From NCBI GenBank assembly GCA_026770025.1, contig JAMXDE010000067.1:178105-242104 (forward strand): a stretch of DNA of 64,000 nt. Direction: 5' to 3'. A program made the position numbers and the translations under genes. Positions 33,183 through 46,202 of this stretch are shown here, one piece after another; position 1 is the first letter of the stretch, and each line of letters starts with the position of its first letter. The notes under the pieces were generated by a model. That model searched no databases. It worked only from the letters and a program-made list of their open reading frames with translations, and was not told the origin of the DNA. Origin of the DNA: Craspedostauros australis (lineage: Eukaryota; Bacillariophyta; Bacillariophyceae; Mastogloiales; Achnanthaceae).

Positions 33183-35415
33183 CGTTGCCTTTGCTTTTGA
33201 TTATAATGTGTTCGTGCTAATATGAATGGAATACCAATGCTCGTCGTGGTACTTGTAGTTGCAGGTGTCTTCGCAGGGTGCTTCTATCGGTCTGCTCCTG
33301 GAGTGCTGTATCACCTGTAGTAGCACTTGATGCACAATCAGGAGAGCGTGGATTGAGAATTGTGGATTGGGCACCGAATGATGGCTTCACCAGCTCGTCG
33401 TATTCGATCTATGCACAAACCCAGAAGAGCCCAAAATGGACACAAGATGGCAGAGTCGTCTCCCTGAGGTCGATGTCTTTCTGATCTTTGGCTTCAGTTG
33501 CCTCCTTTTCCTTTCTGCTTTCCAATGACAACTGCCCAACGACACGTTCGTTGGCTTTGCAATTTTATGATCCTGTCGCAAGTCGTGTTCTTTTGTTCCC
33601 AACAATCATCAACGCCACCACTGACCACAGCCACGACCACAACGACCAACTTTGACGGTTACCGTTACGGTCAACCTCGCGCAGACACGCCATCATCGGT
33701 CTTGTTACGAGCAATAGCGGTATGCCCAAGTGAGCGATGGATCGTGCTTCCTTCCTTGAGGCGTCACCGGCGCGACTGTTCTCGTCTTGGTCGTTTTTGA
33801 TTCGTGCAAAATGCTGTCTCCGTTTCAAAAAGTCCAACTCTCTTGGTTGCACATTATGGCGGTAAAAAGACGTTAATTCGTGTGGTTGATCACGATTCAA
33901 ACTGCTATCGCTTCTCCGTTTGTTTCGCGGGAATGACACTGGTTCCAGGCGATGCACAGACCAAACAATAGACAAATTGTGAATCATACATACAAGGACC
34001 TCGTGGGTCACTGATCCGTTTGTTCACGATTGTTTCAGTCGGTGTGGTCAACCGAAGATCGGACGGAACCAAAATGCAAACCAACATGATTGGAGTTTAT
34101 GCTGAGAGCATTGCGTCAGGCCTCAGGTTTACTCTGGAAATATAGTAGATGCGGAGCAGAGCAGGTACGACCACCATAAAGATTGGAACGAGTTCTGGCG
34201 CGGGTCCTCCGCGAGTGTGGACGTGGAACATTGCAACGAGGGAAACGAGAGTGTTCAGCAAGTGCTCTCCTCTGTGTGTACAATAACTGCGACACAGGCA
34301 ACTTCACCAACTTGGAAGTTGACACCGACATCAGAAGATCTTGTTGACGTTGACACGCGACAATTGGCGAACGTTGTCATCATGGTTGATTCGCAGTGGT
34401 CGCGAATCAGAACTGTGCGAATGGTTGACGTCATCAACCCAACGCGTCACGAGCTCCTCCAAGAAGACCTCTTGCTTGACATTTCTGTTTCCGTAGACCT
34501 CTCACGAAGCAAGACACCTTCGGCACATGCATCTCTGCGGTATACGATAAATTCCATCTCTCTGAAGGATGGAAGAGGAAGAAATCATGTACTCTAGCCA
34601 CATTTTAAAGTGATTTCCTAAGATTGAGCTCTTTCCAGAGAGGCGATTTGATTGTGTTGAGGACAAAGGTTCTCCTCTATCTCTCAGGAGAGAGTCTGTG
34701 TCTGTCTGTTTGTTCGAGTCGATCGAACGAGTCGACTGAAAGATTCCTTTTTGACATTTTGGACAGGTGTCATTTTGCTTGTTGGATTTCTTGTGTCTGT
34801 TCGTTTCGTGCTGTGCTTCTCGTCGTTGTTCGTTGTTCGTTGTTCTTCTCCAAATGGGGTTGTTGCTGCTGTTGGCGTTGTTCTTGTTCTTTGTTGTCAT
34901 CAACGCTTCACTTCAGATGGCGGAAGAGTGCAGAGCAAGTATTGCGTGGACGAGCTCCGCCTTGGGCAGCGCCGCTGTTTGGGGGTATTGCGTTAAGTTC
35001 TGTCGTGTGTGCAGTGGACCAGACGGAGACGAAGAAGAGGAAGACACAATCCGTGACGAATCGTCAGGATCACCACTAACATCAACAGGAGCAAACACAA
35101 TCAACAGAAGACGGAGTTCGCACCGCATCCGTCGCCCATTCAACGCAACAGCAAAGATCGGCAGCAAGGTGCGAGTGCGATGCTGCAGTTGAATCCGCAA
35201 CGCTGTGGATGCTACGAGCAGTCTGGAGAAAGCTGAAGCGGATTCGACGTCATCGATCCTCTCACACTCCTTCCGTCACTCACACACTCGCTCACTCACT
35301 CACTCACTCACCCATGCATCTGTGCTTGCCGTTGCATTCTCTACCTTCTCCCTGCCCATGGTACTCAATCCATACATACTCGTACTCATGTGCACACAAA
35401 ACCTGGCTCCTCTGA
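33183..35415. other. Intergenic, nothing recognised
   Basis: 2.2 kb containing only short overlapping open frames without domains. A CACT/CTCA run lies at about 35276-35312. The promoter of the membrane-protein gene should lie at the left end and that of the HNH gene at the right end. Confidence 0.5.
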
Positions 35416-35553
35416 ATGACCAATGACCAACGACCAATGGCATCACAGACACGCAACAAAATCGACGCTACGAGTATGATGAACGGCACCGCTTGTGACG
35501 GAAGAACGAGAAGAAGGACGGGATCTTTCACATCCGTCTCCGCTCCCCCCTCA

Positions 35554-37222
35554 ATGTTCCTCCTTGTGGTGGCATCCGTATGTCTCAGCTCCTGTGTCTG
35601 CGGCGCCTTCACTCCGATATCGCCGCACTTCAAGGTTCAAAGTGGAAGTTGCCGACCAACAGAAGGTGAGTCCGTTACTCGGCCTCTCCGTTCCTTCAGA
35701 TGCGGATGCTTTGAAAAGACTGCGAGTGCTCTTTTGTTTCGATATATCATGCACGAGAAGGATTCATGGCGGTTGCTCCCAAAGGTCTAGCATGCAAGTA
35801 CCAATTGCAATCAATCGTACGAGTACGAGTATGGTAACCTCCGGCGTTTTCACCACAAGGGATTCCACCATGCATGGCGATCATCCACGGCAATGACGAA
35901 TGTGATGGCCACCATCGCACGGTGGTTCCGCCGATCGACGATCGCAACCGGTCTGACGTTTCGTCTCAGAACTTCAACGTCTCAAATCTTCCTCCCAATC
36001 GCAATTACTCTGCACATGCATCTCACCACATCCTTGAATTATGCATGGTCCCACCATCCATCTCGCACCGCACGTCTTGCATTGGACGATCCCAAAATAC
36101 TGCGATTCATGCCAATCTGTTCTCCCCCCACCATACCATACTTCACCTTACCTTACCAATGCTCGATTGACCTGGCGACGGATTCGTTTGCTTGGTCCAC
36201 CATTATCTCACGTCGGAAAACTCCCATCATCGACACACACGGCATGCATTTACAACCGCAGCGCTGTTGCAACAAAAACTCCAAGCCACGCCAAGCGCCT
36301 CCGCCTCCGCAACCACCAATGCTGAAATTAAGAAGCAACGTAAGAAGAGCGGCAACAAGAAGAGCAAAAGGAAGCAGCGAAAGAAAACCTCCGCTGTGTC
36401 AGGCAAGCCGCGAAAGTTCCTCACCGAGCAGGATCTGGCGGACCACGTGTCTCACTTGTACCTGCACGGCCCCCGGAGGCATCTTGCGCGAAGATGAAAC
36501 AGCGGTGGCCAAGCGGTCCAAGCCGGCCAGCCCGCAGGCGGAATTCCTCAAGAAGCTCACGCACCACCCAGCGCTCGTTCTCAATGCCGACTACCAACCG
36601 CTATCCTAACCTCCCGCTGTCGCTGTGGAGCTGGCAGGAGGCCGTCAAGGCGATCTTCAGCGGCAAGGTCACCGTCGTGGATGTCTACCCCGATATCGCC
36701 GTCCGTGCCGCCAACCTCGAGATCGCCGTCCCCTCCGTCATCGCCCTCACGGAGTACGTGCCCCTGCACCACACCAAACCGGCCTTCACGAAGCGCAACG
36801 TCTATCTGCGCGACAGGTACCGCTGTCAGTACTGCGACGATATCTTCGCGACGCGCGATCTCACCCTCGATCACGTCCATCCACGATGCATGGGCGGCAA
36901 GCTGGAATGGGAGAATGCGGTCACCTGCTGCCGGCAGTGCAACTGTCGCAAGGGTTCCATGCCCGTCTCCAACCTCCCCAGCGTCGGCATGAAGCTGCAG
37001 CGCCCGCCCAAGACGCCGTCGCAGTTCGAGCTAGCTGCGGTTGCCGGGAAGATGTTGCCGCGCAGGGTCCATTCGTCCTGGAGGCCGTACTTGGGGTTGA
37101 TGGAGAGCGAGGTGGTCGGTTCGTCGTCATCATCATCATCACCGAGTGCAAACACCGCCTCTTCGGATTCCGTGTCCTCGATCCAGCAGGTTGGCGAGAA
37201 GCACGATGCTGCCGTCGTATAA
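35554..37222 (+). CDS. Plastid-targeted HNH endonuclease with two +1 frame breaks
   Basis: Exon 1 (35554-35665) encodes a signal peptide (FLLVVASVCLSSCVCG-AFTP) with a plastid-type Phe cleavage motif; the frame also opens at an earlier ATG at 35416. Donor GTGAGT, acceptor CCGCAG, exon 2 from 36262, phase 1. Exon 2 starts with ALLQQKLQATPSAS and a Lys-rich stretch. The frame must shift +1 between about 36470 and 36495 (CCCCC run, or the stop TGA), and again at 36605-36610 (TCC TAA C). It then reads LPLSLWSWQEAVKAI, RNVYLRDRYRCQYC, DLTLDHVHPRCMGG, WENAVTCCRQCNCRKG: the cyanobacterial-type HNH family with two CxxC zinc sites. Upstream of the second break stands ALVLNADYQPLS, the motif that precedes LPLSLWSW in homologues. 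Either an assembly error, a pseudogene, or recoding. Confidence 0.75.
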
Positions 37223-37946
37223 TACTCCACAGCGTTGCTGCGCAGATCCGCGGCCCGGTCAGCCAGAGCAACCGAGCCAGTATTGCACACAGCCATAATA
37301 TACTATTCGTACGAGGAGTAGTACGGCCAACTTTAGATGTTTCCTCTATTACTATTGCTATTTCGAAGATGTCATGGAGTAGTCCAGCGCACTACTCCAC
37401 CGCGACATGCAAACATACTACAAAAGGCATTATGCACAACTAATGCGATGCAGCAAACAGCGAAATCGGTCATGTCGATTATGCTACCTCCCTCCCTCCA
37501 GGCTGTAGACAGCAGCTATTATCACATTGACACTCTTCTGCCTCTCTCCACCTACCTCCTCGTTGCAATGCGAGGAAACAAACGAGGTGACGCTCTCTGA
37601 GACGTGAACAGTATCTTTGGACGAGTCGTGGCACAACACCCAAATGTTGTGGTTCCAAAACGGACAAAGTCACACTGGAAGATCCGAAGCGCCAACCTCC
37701 TTCGACAGCTCTTCCACACAAAAACAGAGAGGACACTACAAGCAGAGAGACAGGTGTGCGCATGTGAGTAGTCGTACGATCTACTCTCTGCCCGACAGTA
37801 TTCGTACGACCTCCTCATTGCTCATTCATCATCCTCTGCGCCTCAGCGGTGGTCGGCAACGCAGCTAAGCACCACAACGAAAACGACAACAGCAACGACA
37901 ACGACAACGACAACGACAACAGGACGCAGAGCCAACGGTTGATGCC
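37223..37946. other. Intergenic, 5' leader repeats
   Basis: 724 bp between two rightward genes. It ends with an ACGACA-type repeat (about 37878-37920) just before the next ATG. No gene was recognised. Confidence 0.55.
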
Positions 37947-38748
37947 ATGACGGCCAGAGTCACATCCACAACGAACGCAATAGCAAAGGCCACAGCAACA
38001 ACTGCAACTACTGCAACTACTGCAACGACAGCAACGACAGCAACTGCAACTGCAACAACAAACATGACGACAGGCAACCGACGCTTGATCTTTGCGTCAA
38101 AGTCGCACACAAACCCGATCCTCATCTTCTTTCCGATATTGATCATCTGCAACGACTTCTTCTATTTGTACATGATTAATCATTGGAAGAAACAAAAGTC
38201 CGCCTACTATCATGACCAAGACACGCTGGACTTCATCAACGGCCATATGACGTCCTTGGCTTCGACCAGGTACTTCTTTGGATGGGTTGGCACCATCTTT
38301 TCGATTCTTATTGCTATCCTGTACCCCATCCGATATCGTGTCTTCTCGGATGCGGTCCTGGAAGTGGACACCCCATTTCGCATCTGTCGGTTCGATCACC
38401 TACAATCGGCGCAGAAGAATTCGTCATTTCTAGAGACCTACAAACGATTTCGATGGGATGTTGCTACCGACTTCAAGCACCCGCGTCATTCTCAAACGCA
38501 AGAATACGAAGGATGGCAAGATGCTGCTCGAAGTCACGTGTTCTCCCAAGGATCCAGATGCGATGGTGCGTGCCATCAACGAAGTGTTGCAGCAGGAACA
38601 GCAGCAACAACAACCATCTTACGGCGGGGTGGATTCCAATGGCGAGGAGAGTGGCAGCATTGACAATACGGATGCATATCAAGCCTCCACTCTTCCATTG
38701 ATGGCCCATGTGGATGGTGCTCCCAGCAAAGAGGTCGAGATGGTATGA
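37947..38748 (+). CDS. Two-TM protein with bacterial PH-like domain, one frame break
   Basis: The first frame from ATG at 37947 has a Thr/Ala-rich low-complexity start, then two membrane spans (PILIFFPILIICNDFFYLY and YFFGWVGTIFSILIAILYP) and IRYRVFSDAVLEVDTPFRIC, which resembles the start of bacterial PH-like (YdbT/DUF1200-type) domains. The continuation is in the +1 frame: STRVILKRKNTKDGKMLLEV and SPKDPDAMVRAINEVL, matching the last strand and helix of that fold. The shift must lie near 38440-38480, long before the first frame stops at 38663. The stop of the second frame is at 38746. An alternative start is the later Met before TTGNRR. The domain call is tentative. Confidence 0.5.
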
Positions 38749-39342
38749 TGCTCCTGATACTACTGATACTCCTGATACAAATGATGGACTCTGCCATGCA
38801 GCCGCGATACACTTCTGAAGGTCCATGCCATAACCATGTACGCACTCCACCAGTGTATCGGATGGCTAGGATGACTTGGGGAGGGTCCTTGGGTGAAAAT
38901 GGAAACAATCCGAAGCAACGCGGGAGGTTCAGTTGCGGTTGGCCGAATGCAAGGCGTTCAAGCCTACCATGGAAACCAATAGGCTCCGTACTAGGAAGAA
39001 ATAGCACCCACGAAGCGATGATCATCGCTACCACACACACACACACCACTCTCCCCCATATCCATGTCATTTTCTCTTCGTTTCGCTGCGCCCGATTGTG
39101 GCCACATTCAGGACGACAAGTGATTTCGGAACGCCATCCTCCACCTCCAGGATGTAAACTTGTGCACATCTATATCTATATCTGTGTTTGTACATGTACA
39201 TGTGTCTGTATCTATTAATTTGTTTGCACAATGCGTGTTACTCTCTGCAGTACCACCTGCAGAGTGACAAGCTGCCTCGCTCCGCCGACCAATCCGACTT
39301 CTTCTGGCACAACTTGAACCATCCGTTGCTCCTGCTTTTCCT
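38749..39342. other. Convergent 3' intergenic region
   Basis: 594 bp between the ends of the PH-like and ETF-QO genes. Repeated CTCCTGATA/ACTGATA units lie at 38750-38778 and a TATC/TGTA simple repeat at 39168-39215. No gene. Confidence 0.55.
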
Positions 39343-41605
39343 CTACATGATCTGGTACTGTGGACCGCCACCGCCCTCAGGGACGGTCCAATCGATGTAC
39401 TCCTTCGGCATCTTGATGCTGCAGCATTTGCAATGGATGCAATTCTGCGCATTGATAACCAGCTTTTGTTTCGCAGCATCACTTGATGACGGGTCAGCAC
39501 CGCCACTCGTGTCGTTGACGTATTCGTACACGCTGGCAGGACAAAAGCGCTGCTCGGGGCCGGCGTAGGTCTGCAAGGAGACGTCCCGAGGGCAGCTCAG
39601 CATGCCAGGCTTGATCCGCAAATGGGCAGGCTGGTCCTCCTCATGGTACGTGTTGCTGCGTTGCAGGTTGGTCAGCAGGTCAAAGGTCACCTTGTTATCG
39701 GCAGGCGCGTACCTGCCGCTGATGCTGCCTTCGTCGAACGAAAGCGACGGCTTCGTATTGTCGGCATCTGAACTGGTCGAGGCTGACAGAGTCCACGGCT
39801 CTCGCCCCTTCGTGATGTGCGTGGCGATGCCTGTGTACACCATTCCAATGCCAATGCCCCACTTCGAGAAGGCCTGGTGGACGTTCCTGACTTGGTACAA
39901 TTCCTCGTACACCCAAGACTGTTTCATGTTCGCATCATAATCCTTGACGCGGTGGGGAACGTAGTCGGGATCCAACTCGCCCGTCTCCGCGACGGCAACT
40001 GGTTGTGCTGCGGCCGCTTCATCGGGGCTGCCGTCTTGGGCTGGTTTCCTCCAAGAGGGACTTGAAGATCGTTTCTGCCGCGACCATGCCTGATTTCATT
40101 GCCGTGTGGGTGCCCTTGATCTTGACGGCGTTCAAGAACCCCGCGCTGCAACCGATGAGCGCGCCTCCAGGAAAGGAGAGCTGCTGGGGGACGGAATGGT
40201 ACCCTCCCTCATTGAGGACACGAGCTCCGTAGCTGATGCACGTGGATTCCTCTTCCTCCAGGAGCGGGCGGATGGAATCGTGGGTTTTGAGGAGCTGGAA
40301 TTCCTTGTAGGGGTTGATGTATGGATTCTCGTAGTCCAGCCCAACGACCGTTCCCACGAGAACGAGATTTGGCTTTTGATGGTAGATGAAGGAACCACCG
40401 AAAATCTTGTCGAAGATCGACGATTGCAATGGGAATCCGACTGTATGCTGCACCAATCCCGGTTGGAAATGCTTGGACTCCGGATTGACCTCCCAAACCT
40501 CCTTGATGCCCAGCCCGTAGGTCTGAGGATGGTTCGATGAGGACGAACCCGCCCCTTCTCGGAGGTTGAGTTCTTTCATGATGGATTCCGAACAAGATCC
40601 GCGCGCGCCTTCGGCAAAGATGGTCTGCCGAGCGACCAGTTCCACGCCGCGTTCGAACGTGGACTTTGGCTCACCATCCTTGCCGATTCCAACATCCCGC
40701 GTAGCAATACCACGGACGCCCATTGGTGACGACGATGTGGCACTGCCATCGCCATGCTGATCGTCGCCGCCGTCGTAGTAGAGGACCTCCGATGCAGCGA
40801 ATCCTGCGTACACCTCCACTCCCAACGCTTCCGCCCTCTGCCCAAGCCAGCGGCACATCTGGCTGAGGCTGATGATGTAGTTGCCATTCGTGTTGTGCAG
40901 CTGAGACGGCAGCAGCACATTGGGGACGGTGAAACCGGAGGTGGATGAAGCGAGAATTCGGAACTGGTCGTCTGTGACGCGGGTGGGCATGGCCTGGTGG
41001 GAGGATGGCAGTTCCGCAAGCATGACATCGGACCAATGGTCGTTGCCGTCTTGGAACTCATCCGGGAAGAGCTCCAGCAGAGCCTTGGGATCGAAGACGT
41101 TGCCCGACAGGATGTGAGCGCCAATCTCGGATCCTTTCTCAATGACGCAGACGGAAAGATCCTGACCATCCTTCTGGCAGAGCTGCTTGAGACGGATGGC
41201 GGCGGCCAATCCAGCAGGGCCACCGCCGACGATGAGCACATCGAATGCCATCTGTTCGCGCGGTGCATTCAACGGAGAGTCATCGTCACTCTTGTTACTC
41301 CCATTTTCATCATGGTGGTCGTCTGATGCTGTGGCCGCTGTGGAGAATGGTCGAGCAGAACGAACTGCTCCGTTTCCATCCAGTCGATTGTGGAAACGCG
41401 CTTGCTGCGATGACCACGAAGACAGCATCGATGGCGGCACGGCTGGCGGCATGACCGGTGAAGTGCTGGTACCATCTGGCGACATGAACGAGCACATTCC
41501 CCGAAGTTGCAACTTCGATCCGGCATGGCCCGCGACGCCCTTGCTGCGGGCCAGGCTGGACATCGTCGGGCGCGCAATGCGCTTCATTTGATGGAGACGA
41601 TTCAT
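39343..41605 (-). CDS. ETFDH: Electron transfer flavoprotein-ubiquinone oxidoreductase, one frame break
   Basis: Passes electrons from reduced ETF, fed by fatty-acid and amino-acid oxidation, to ubiquinone at the mitochondrial inner membrane. From ATG at 41605 the first about 90 residues are basic and Ser-rich, a mitochondrial presequence (alternative Met at residue 7). FAD site VLIVGGGPAGLAAAI at about 124-138, then VIEKGSEIGAHILSG, IFAEGARGS, GLDYENPYINPYKEF and IKGTHTAMKSGM. The frame stops at 40019 but continues +1 from about 40020-40040 as SWVYEELYQVRN, EDQPAHL, YAGPEQRFCPASVYEY, NAQNCIHCKCCSI and VPEGGGGPQY to the stop at 39343. That second part holds three Cys of the 4Fe-4S cluster in CIHCKCC plus the earlier Cys. 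The shift lies beside a CCCC run, in a poorly conserved linker. Confidence 0.92.
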
Positions 41606-42695
41606 GGTGGTTGGCGACTTGCTATTGTATGATGCCGTCTGATGGAGTTGGATGCCTTCGGCTGTTGCAGATGCGATACTTTGTGAAAGGTGCAGAGTCG
41701 AAAACTTGAATTATATTAGCAGTCTGGTGCAGTACTCGTACTCTCTTCTGGTTGCTTGCTTGTTCGTATTGGTATAATGTGTCCTGTCGATCTCCCCCTT
41801 TGGATTTCTCTCTGCATCACTCACACTCGTCTGGGATGTGATGATGTGCGGAAGCCAAAATGGTGAGGTGTTTGATGGGCGATCTTTCTTTGTTCCTTCT
41901 CTCTCGCACGCACTCTCTCTTGACAGCCTTGACAACTTGTTGGTGTGACGCGTTGATTTTTGGGTTGATTGATGCGTTCTGATTATTTCGGAAGGTCTGT
42001 ATATGTACCATTGCTATACTCGCTTCGAATAACTGCAACGACATTGACACGACTCAAACTATGTCGTGACTGGATACGTTTGATACGATCAACACGGATT
42101 GATTCGTTGTGTTCTTTGACAATCTGGAACGCGAACACTGCAGAAGGTGTTCGCGTTCATTCCAGACCAGAATGCAGAATCTCAGTCGCGTCACTTCACA
42201 CGGTGATGATCTTCATCTGTTTGCGTGGGACATGGCGACACTTCTCTCTTCTCTTTGAGTTTGTGATGTCAAGGAAGAGCGAGAGAGTGAGAGTGAGTGA
42301 GGGAGGGAGATGCACCAACAAGGAGGCGTGGATGCGGGCGAGATAAGAGACCACCATCCTGCCTCTGCCTCTCTGCTTCTGTTCTTGCAAAGCGTCCTCA
42401 TCGAGCGGCAACTTGCCATCATCAACAACAACAACAACAGCAACAACAACAACATCTCCCCAACACTTCCAACAAGGCCCACAAAACACGAAAACGAAAA
42501 CAGCATACCTACCTACTCAACTGCAGATAAACAAAACGCGCAGACGCATCGCGACATTCTCGTACCATCCTCAACTGCCACACGCAAGGAGGGATACAAC
42601 AAGAGAGACGGCCACACACTGGTACTTGCATTGCCATCAGGTGTACCAATACATAGAATCCCTCACTCTGCCACTTGCACTCATACTCTAGTGCG
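41606..42695. other. Divergent promoter region, ETF-QO and TLDc genes
   Basis: 1.1 kb between two start codons facing away from each other. It contains the hairpin at 42123-42166, a GAGAGTGAGAGTGAGTGAG run near 42283-42302 and a CAA/CAG microsatellite at 42422-42452. No gene was recognised. Confidence 0.55.
42123..42166. other. Perfect 12-bp inverted repeat (hairpin)
   Basis: GAACGCGAACAC at 42127-42138 and GTGTTCGCGTTC at 42147-42158 are exact reverse complements around an 8-base loop; four more pairs (TCTG at 42123-42126 with CAGA at 42163-42166) follow after a 4-base bulge. It lies between two divergent promoters, so it could be a cis-acting DNA cruciform, a structured leader of the TLDc mRNA, or a small-RNA precursor. 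Confidence 0.7.
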
Positions 42696-45600
42696 ATGAG
42701 TGCCGCCGCAGCGACTAATCCTCTCACGATGGTACCAGCCAGAGCAACATCAACGGCAGCTACATCAGCAACAACGGCCATGTCAGACATTGACCTCCAC
42801 CATCATCAACAACAGCAACAACATCAACAACAACAAGCAGAAGAAATGCCGTCGACAGGAGAGACGTCGCCTGCATTACCAAGCAGGAATATGGTACTGC
42901 CTCCCAGAAAGGTCTCCCTATCTGAACATGAGACTTCTTTCCTCAACGCCATTCTCTTTGGCGGCACAAGGGCCCCACCGTCTGCCTCATCTCAGAACGG
43001 AACGTCAGTTGGTTCCGCCTCCGGTGGTCTCGACGACGTCCAAGCAAACCAAAGCACATGCACAAACACAAACAACAGCTCTTTGAGGCATAGCAAGCGA
43101 CTCCCCAGTATCGTGAGCCATGGAAACAGCATCGCTTCCGGGGACTCAGGCTACGCCACCGATGATGATCAGTCTCGTTCGCAATCCAAAGTACTGGACC
43201 AAACCATGCTCCTCACGGTCCCATGGAGCGAGAGGTTCCCCAATCCCTTGCTGCAGCACAAGGACTCTGCTGCAACCAGCAAGGCTTCTTCCAGAGCACC
43301 CTCCACGGTGGACCTGGTCGCCAGCGACAAAGGAGATGAGCTGGAGACCAACAAGTGCGCACGACCGGATGGATCAGCAATCGCGCAACGCGACAGTGGA
43401 GCTGCTGACTCATTTCCACAGCACAACAATCAAGCCAAACGGCCATCGACAGTCAAGCCTCCGCAGGAGTATCGCGGCTTAGTGGGAATCTGGCATGCAT
43501 TTGAAAAGGGCATCCTCAAAACCCATCACGGACCATGCCAGCATCAACAGCAACAGCAACAGCAGCAACAGCGGCGTGTGTCAGAACAGTCGCGCAGGGC
43601 ACAGTGTAGAACCGAACTCCGATGTTCATGTCGACGTGCGAGACGATCCGCAGCACAACGGATCCAACACTTTCGCTGGTCATGACGCAAAGATCGTCGG
43701 TGCCATCAACGATGACGTTGATAACAGCAATCCGAACGGCGACAACGACGAGTGTGCCAGCGACGTGGACAGCATCCCATCGGATCAGGAAGTGCGCAAG
43801 GAGAGGAAACCCAAACGGTACGTGCCGATTCGGTCTAACCTCACGGATAGCTCGGCGCCCACCAACAAGGCACACAACAAGAGAAGAAACAAGCGCAAGA
43901 CCGTGCGGCGCATCAGCTGGTGCCTCGTCCCAGGCAGCGAAGATGAGATTGCCAAAGACGCATTCCTCAGCGAGCTTCTTCGCCCCCAGCATCGTCATTC
44001 CACGACCCGTGACAGCAACGGCGGCGGCGATGTGCCTCATCATGATGACGACGGGAACAAAGCCGATAGCACTACCAATGACACCAACGGCATTGATGGT
44101 GATGATGACGGCGATGCCGATCAGCGCATCATCAGTCATGAACAAGACGGCAAAATCAACCAAATTGTGAACGAAGGAGACGGCGGCTGCGACGAATCTT
44201 CTACATCCTCCGCTTCCTCGTGGTCGATGGACGACGACGAATTCGACGACGGTGATGCCGACGGTGAAGACGAGCGCGATGACAATGCTCATGGCAAAGG
44301 TGTTGGCAATGCCCATGATGCTATTGATAACCTCGCAGCGCATAGCGGCCCGCACACAGCCACCATTCGCGAGCAGGACAGCGAGAACGACAACGATTCC
44401 AGCCAAAACCGCCGAAAGATTCGCAAGAATTTTGATGCATGGATGGTGCTCAAGGATGAATACGCCAAAGATCACGGCTACGACTACACACCCAGCAATA
44501 TTTCATCTGAATTCGATCATGACGACGACGTGGCTGGGCTGGAGCATCATGCCTTCAACATCCTTGGGACGTCGGCTGATGACGTTGCCGCGCATCCACA
44601 CGTCTTGTCCCCGCCGCTCATGGATTCCCTGCTCAACTTTGTGCCGGAGAAGTTCTCTGTCGGTCAGCAGAACTTCTGGCTCAAGTACAGTCTCATCAGA
44701 GACGGCGCCTCCATGGATACGCTGTTGCATTACACCCGGGCATCGCCCAACACGATCCTTGCCATCGAGACGACGAAAGGCGACGTCTTCGGTTGCTTCA
44801 CATCCACGGCCTGGAAGAAGGACATCCGCATGTACGGAGGTGAGTTTTTTTTCTGACTATGGTACTGTATCTGTCTTGCCCATCTTTCCAGCAAATAATC
44901 ACAGTTGACAATGCTGGAGCATGTCATTCCATGCCATCACGTCATGTGTTCCTGCCCCTGCGGGAACATGGTGCGATGTGGATGTGGATATGGATGTGGA
45001 TGTGGATATGGATATGACCATACCACCAATTGAATCCCATCTCACACACAGGACACACTTCCTTCTTCTTCTTCTTTCTCATGCTCATCATCATCATCTC
45101 TCTCTCTCGCACAATACTGTATTTGCTTTGCTTTACTTCTCTGTGTCTATCTATCTATCCTTCTTTCTATGTGTACTCCTTGTTCTCTCCGCCACTACCT
45201 CTTCAACTCCATGGTATACCACCACCAACCTAACTGCCTGCCGACTCTTTACCAACCAATACTACGCTGTGTGCCAAACGATGAATACAGGCCACCCGTC
45301 CTTCGTGTGGAAGATGAGGCATGGCCGCGACACAAAGTGCCACTCGTTGCTGGACAAGGCGCAGATGGAGAGCGAGCTGGACGTCTTCTTCTTCTTGTCG
45401 GAGAGAGAGGATTCCTTCGGCAACGTCCAATACTTGGATGATCAGGTCCAGTTTTGCAACTCTCGAATGATCGGGATCGGCAGCAACGGTGGTGCACAAA
45501 GCACGAGATCGCAGATCGGCAACAGCGGATATGGCTACTCGTACGACGATCAAGACGACGATGATCTGTACTCCGGTTTCGCAATCGCATTGGAAGAGGA

Positions 45601-46063
45601 TCTCCTCTGCGGAACGACGAGCTATTGCTTGGCATTCAAAAGCCCGAGTCTCGTGCGATCGAAGGCCGACAACAACAACAGCAAGACGACGAAGAAGACA
45701 GATATCGGTGAGCAATTCGAAGTGCTCAACCTGGAGGTCTGGGCTTTCACACCATGCGCCACCGTCGCCTCCGCCGAGAAATTGGAGATGACGCAGTACT
45801 TCGTCCAGGAGTCCATCCGATCAGCAAGCATCCGATCCACCGACTCCTCCTTCGGAAGCAGCGGCAACGACTGGTCGCCGGTCTTGTCGTCTCGCGATCA
45901 GTTCTATCGACGCGTTGGGCACGACGAGTCGGATGAGACGGAGCTGACGCGTGAGAATTGGCAGTACCGCAACATGATGGACGGTGGCGGCGGGGCCGGC
46001 ATGGGCGGGAGATCACACTCCACGTCGCGGACCTTCGGGATCTCGCCCAGGCACGGAAGCTAG
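42696..46063 (+). CDS. TLDc-domain protein, two exons and one frame break
   Basis: TLDc proteins act in oxidation resistance and as V-ATPase regulators. From ATG at 42696 the N-terminal half is Ser/Gln-rich with segments such as SLSEHETSFLNAILFGG and EYRGLVGIWHAFEKGI. The frame stops at 43685, and the rest lies in the +1 frame; the shift falls between 43483 and 43685, which contains a CAA/CAG microsatellite at 43540-43572. The second frame is Asp/Asn-rich and ends in the TLDc domain: LLNFVPEKFS, FWLKYSLIRDGASMDTLL, TILAIETTKGDVFGCFTS. Exon 1 ends at 44839 (GTGAGT) and exon 2 starts at 45291 after ATACAG, joining MYGG-HPSFVWKM. It goes on with FAIALEEDLLCGTTSYC, KSPSL, and FEVLNLEVWAFTP, the closing motif of TLDc. 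The intron has a GATGTG/GATATG repeat at 44975-45018. Confidence 0.82.
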
Positions 46064-46202
46064 AGAGTGCAATGACGAACGAGCCCGCCACACCATGCAC
46101 GTGCTCAGCTCGTAGAGTACATGCTTTAGCTGCAGTTGTCCTAGTAGCTCATTTGGCATCATACCATTATAAGGGAACAAACAAATAAATAAATAACTCA
46201 AT

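Noticed and set aside
34217-34597. 126-codon open frame in the 33-35 kb gap
   Set aside because: No recognisable domain, no neighbours supporting it, and competing frames on both strands; not enough for a gene call.
43483-43685. A short intron joining the two frames of the TLDc gene
   Set aside because: No GT-AG pair of realistic length fits; a length change in the CAA/CAG microsatellite is simpler.
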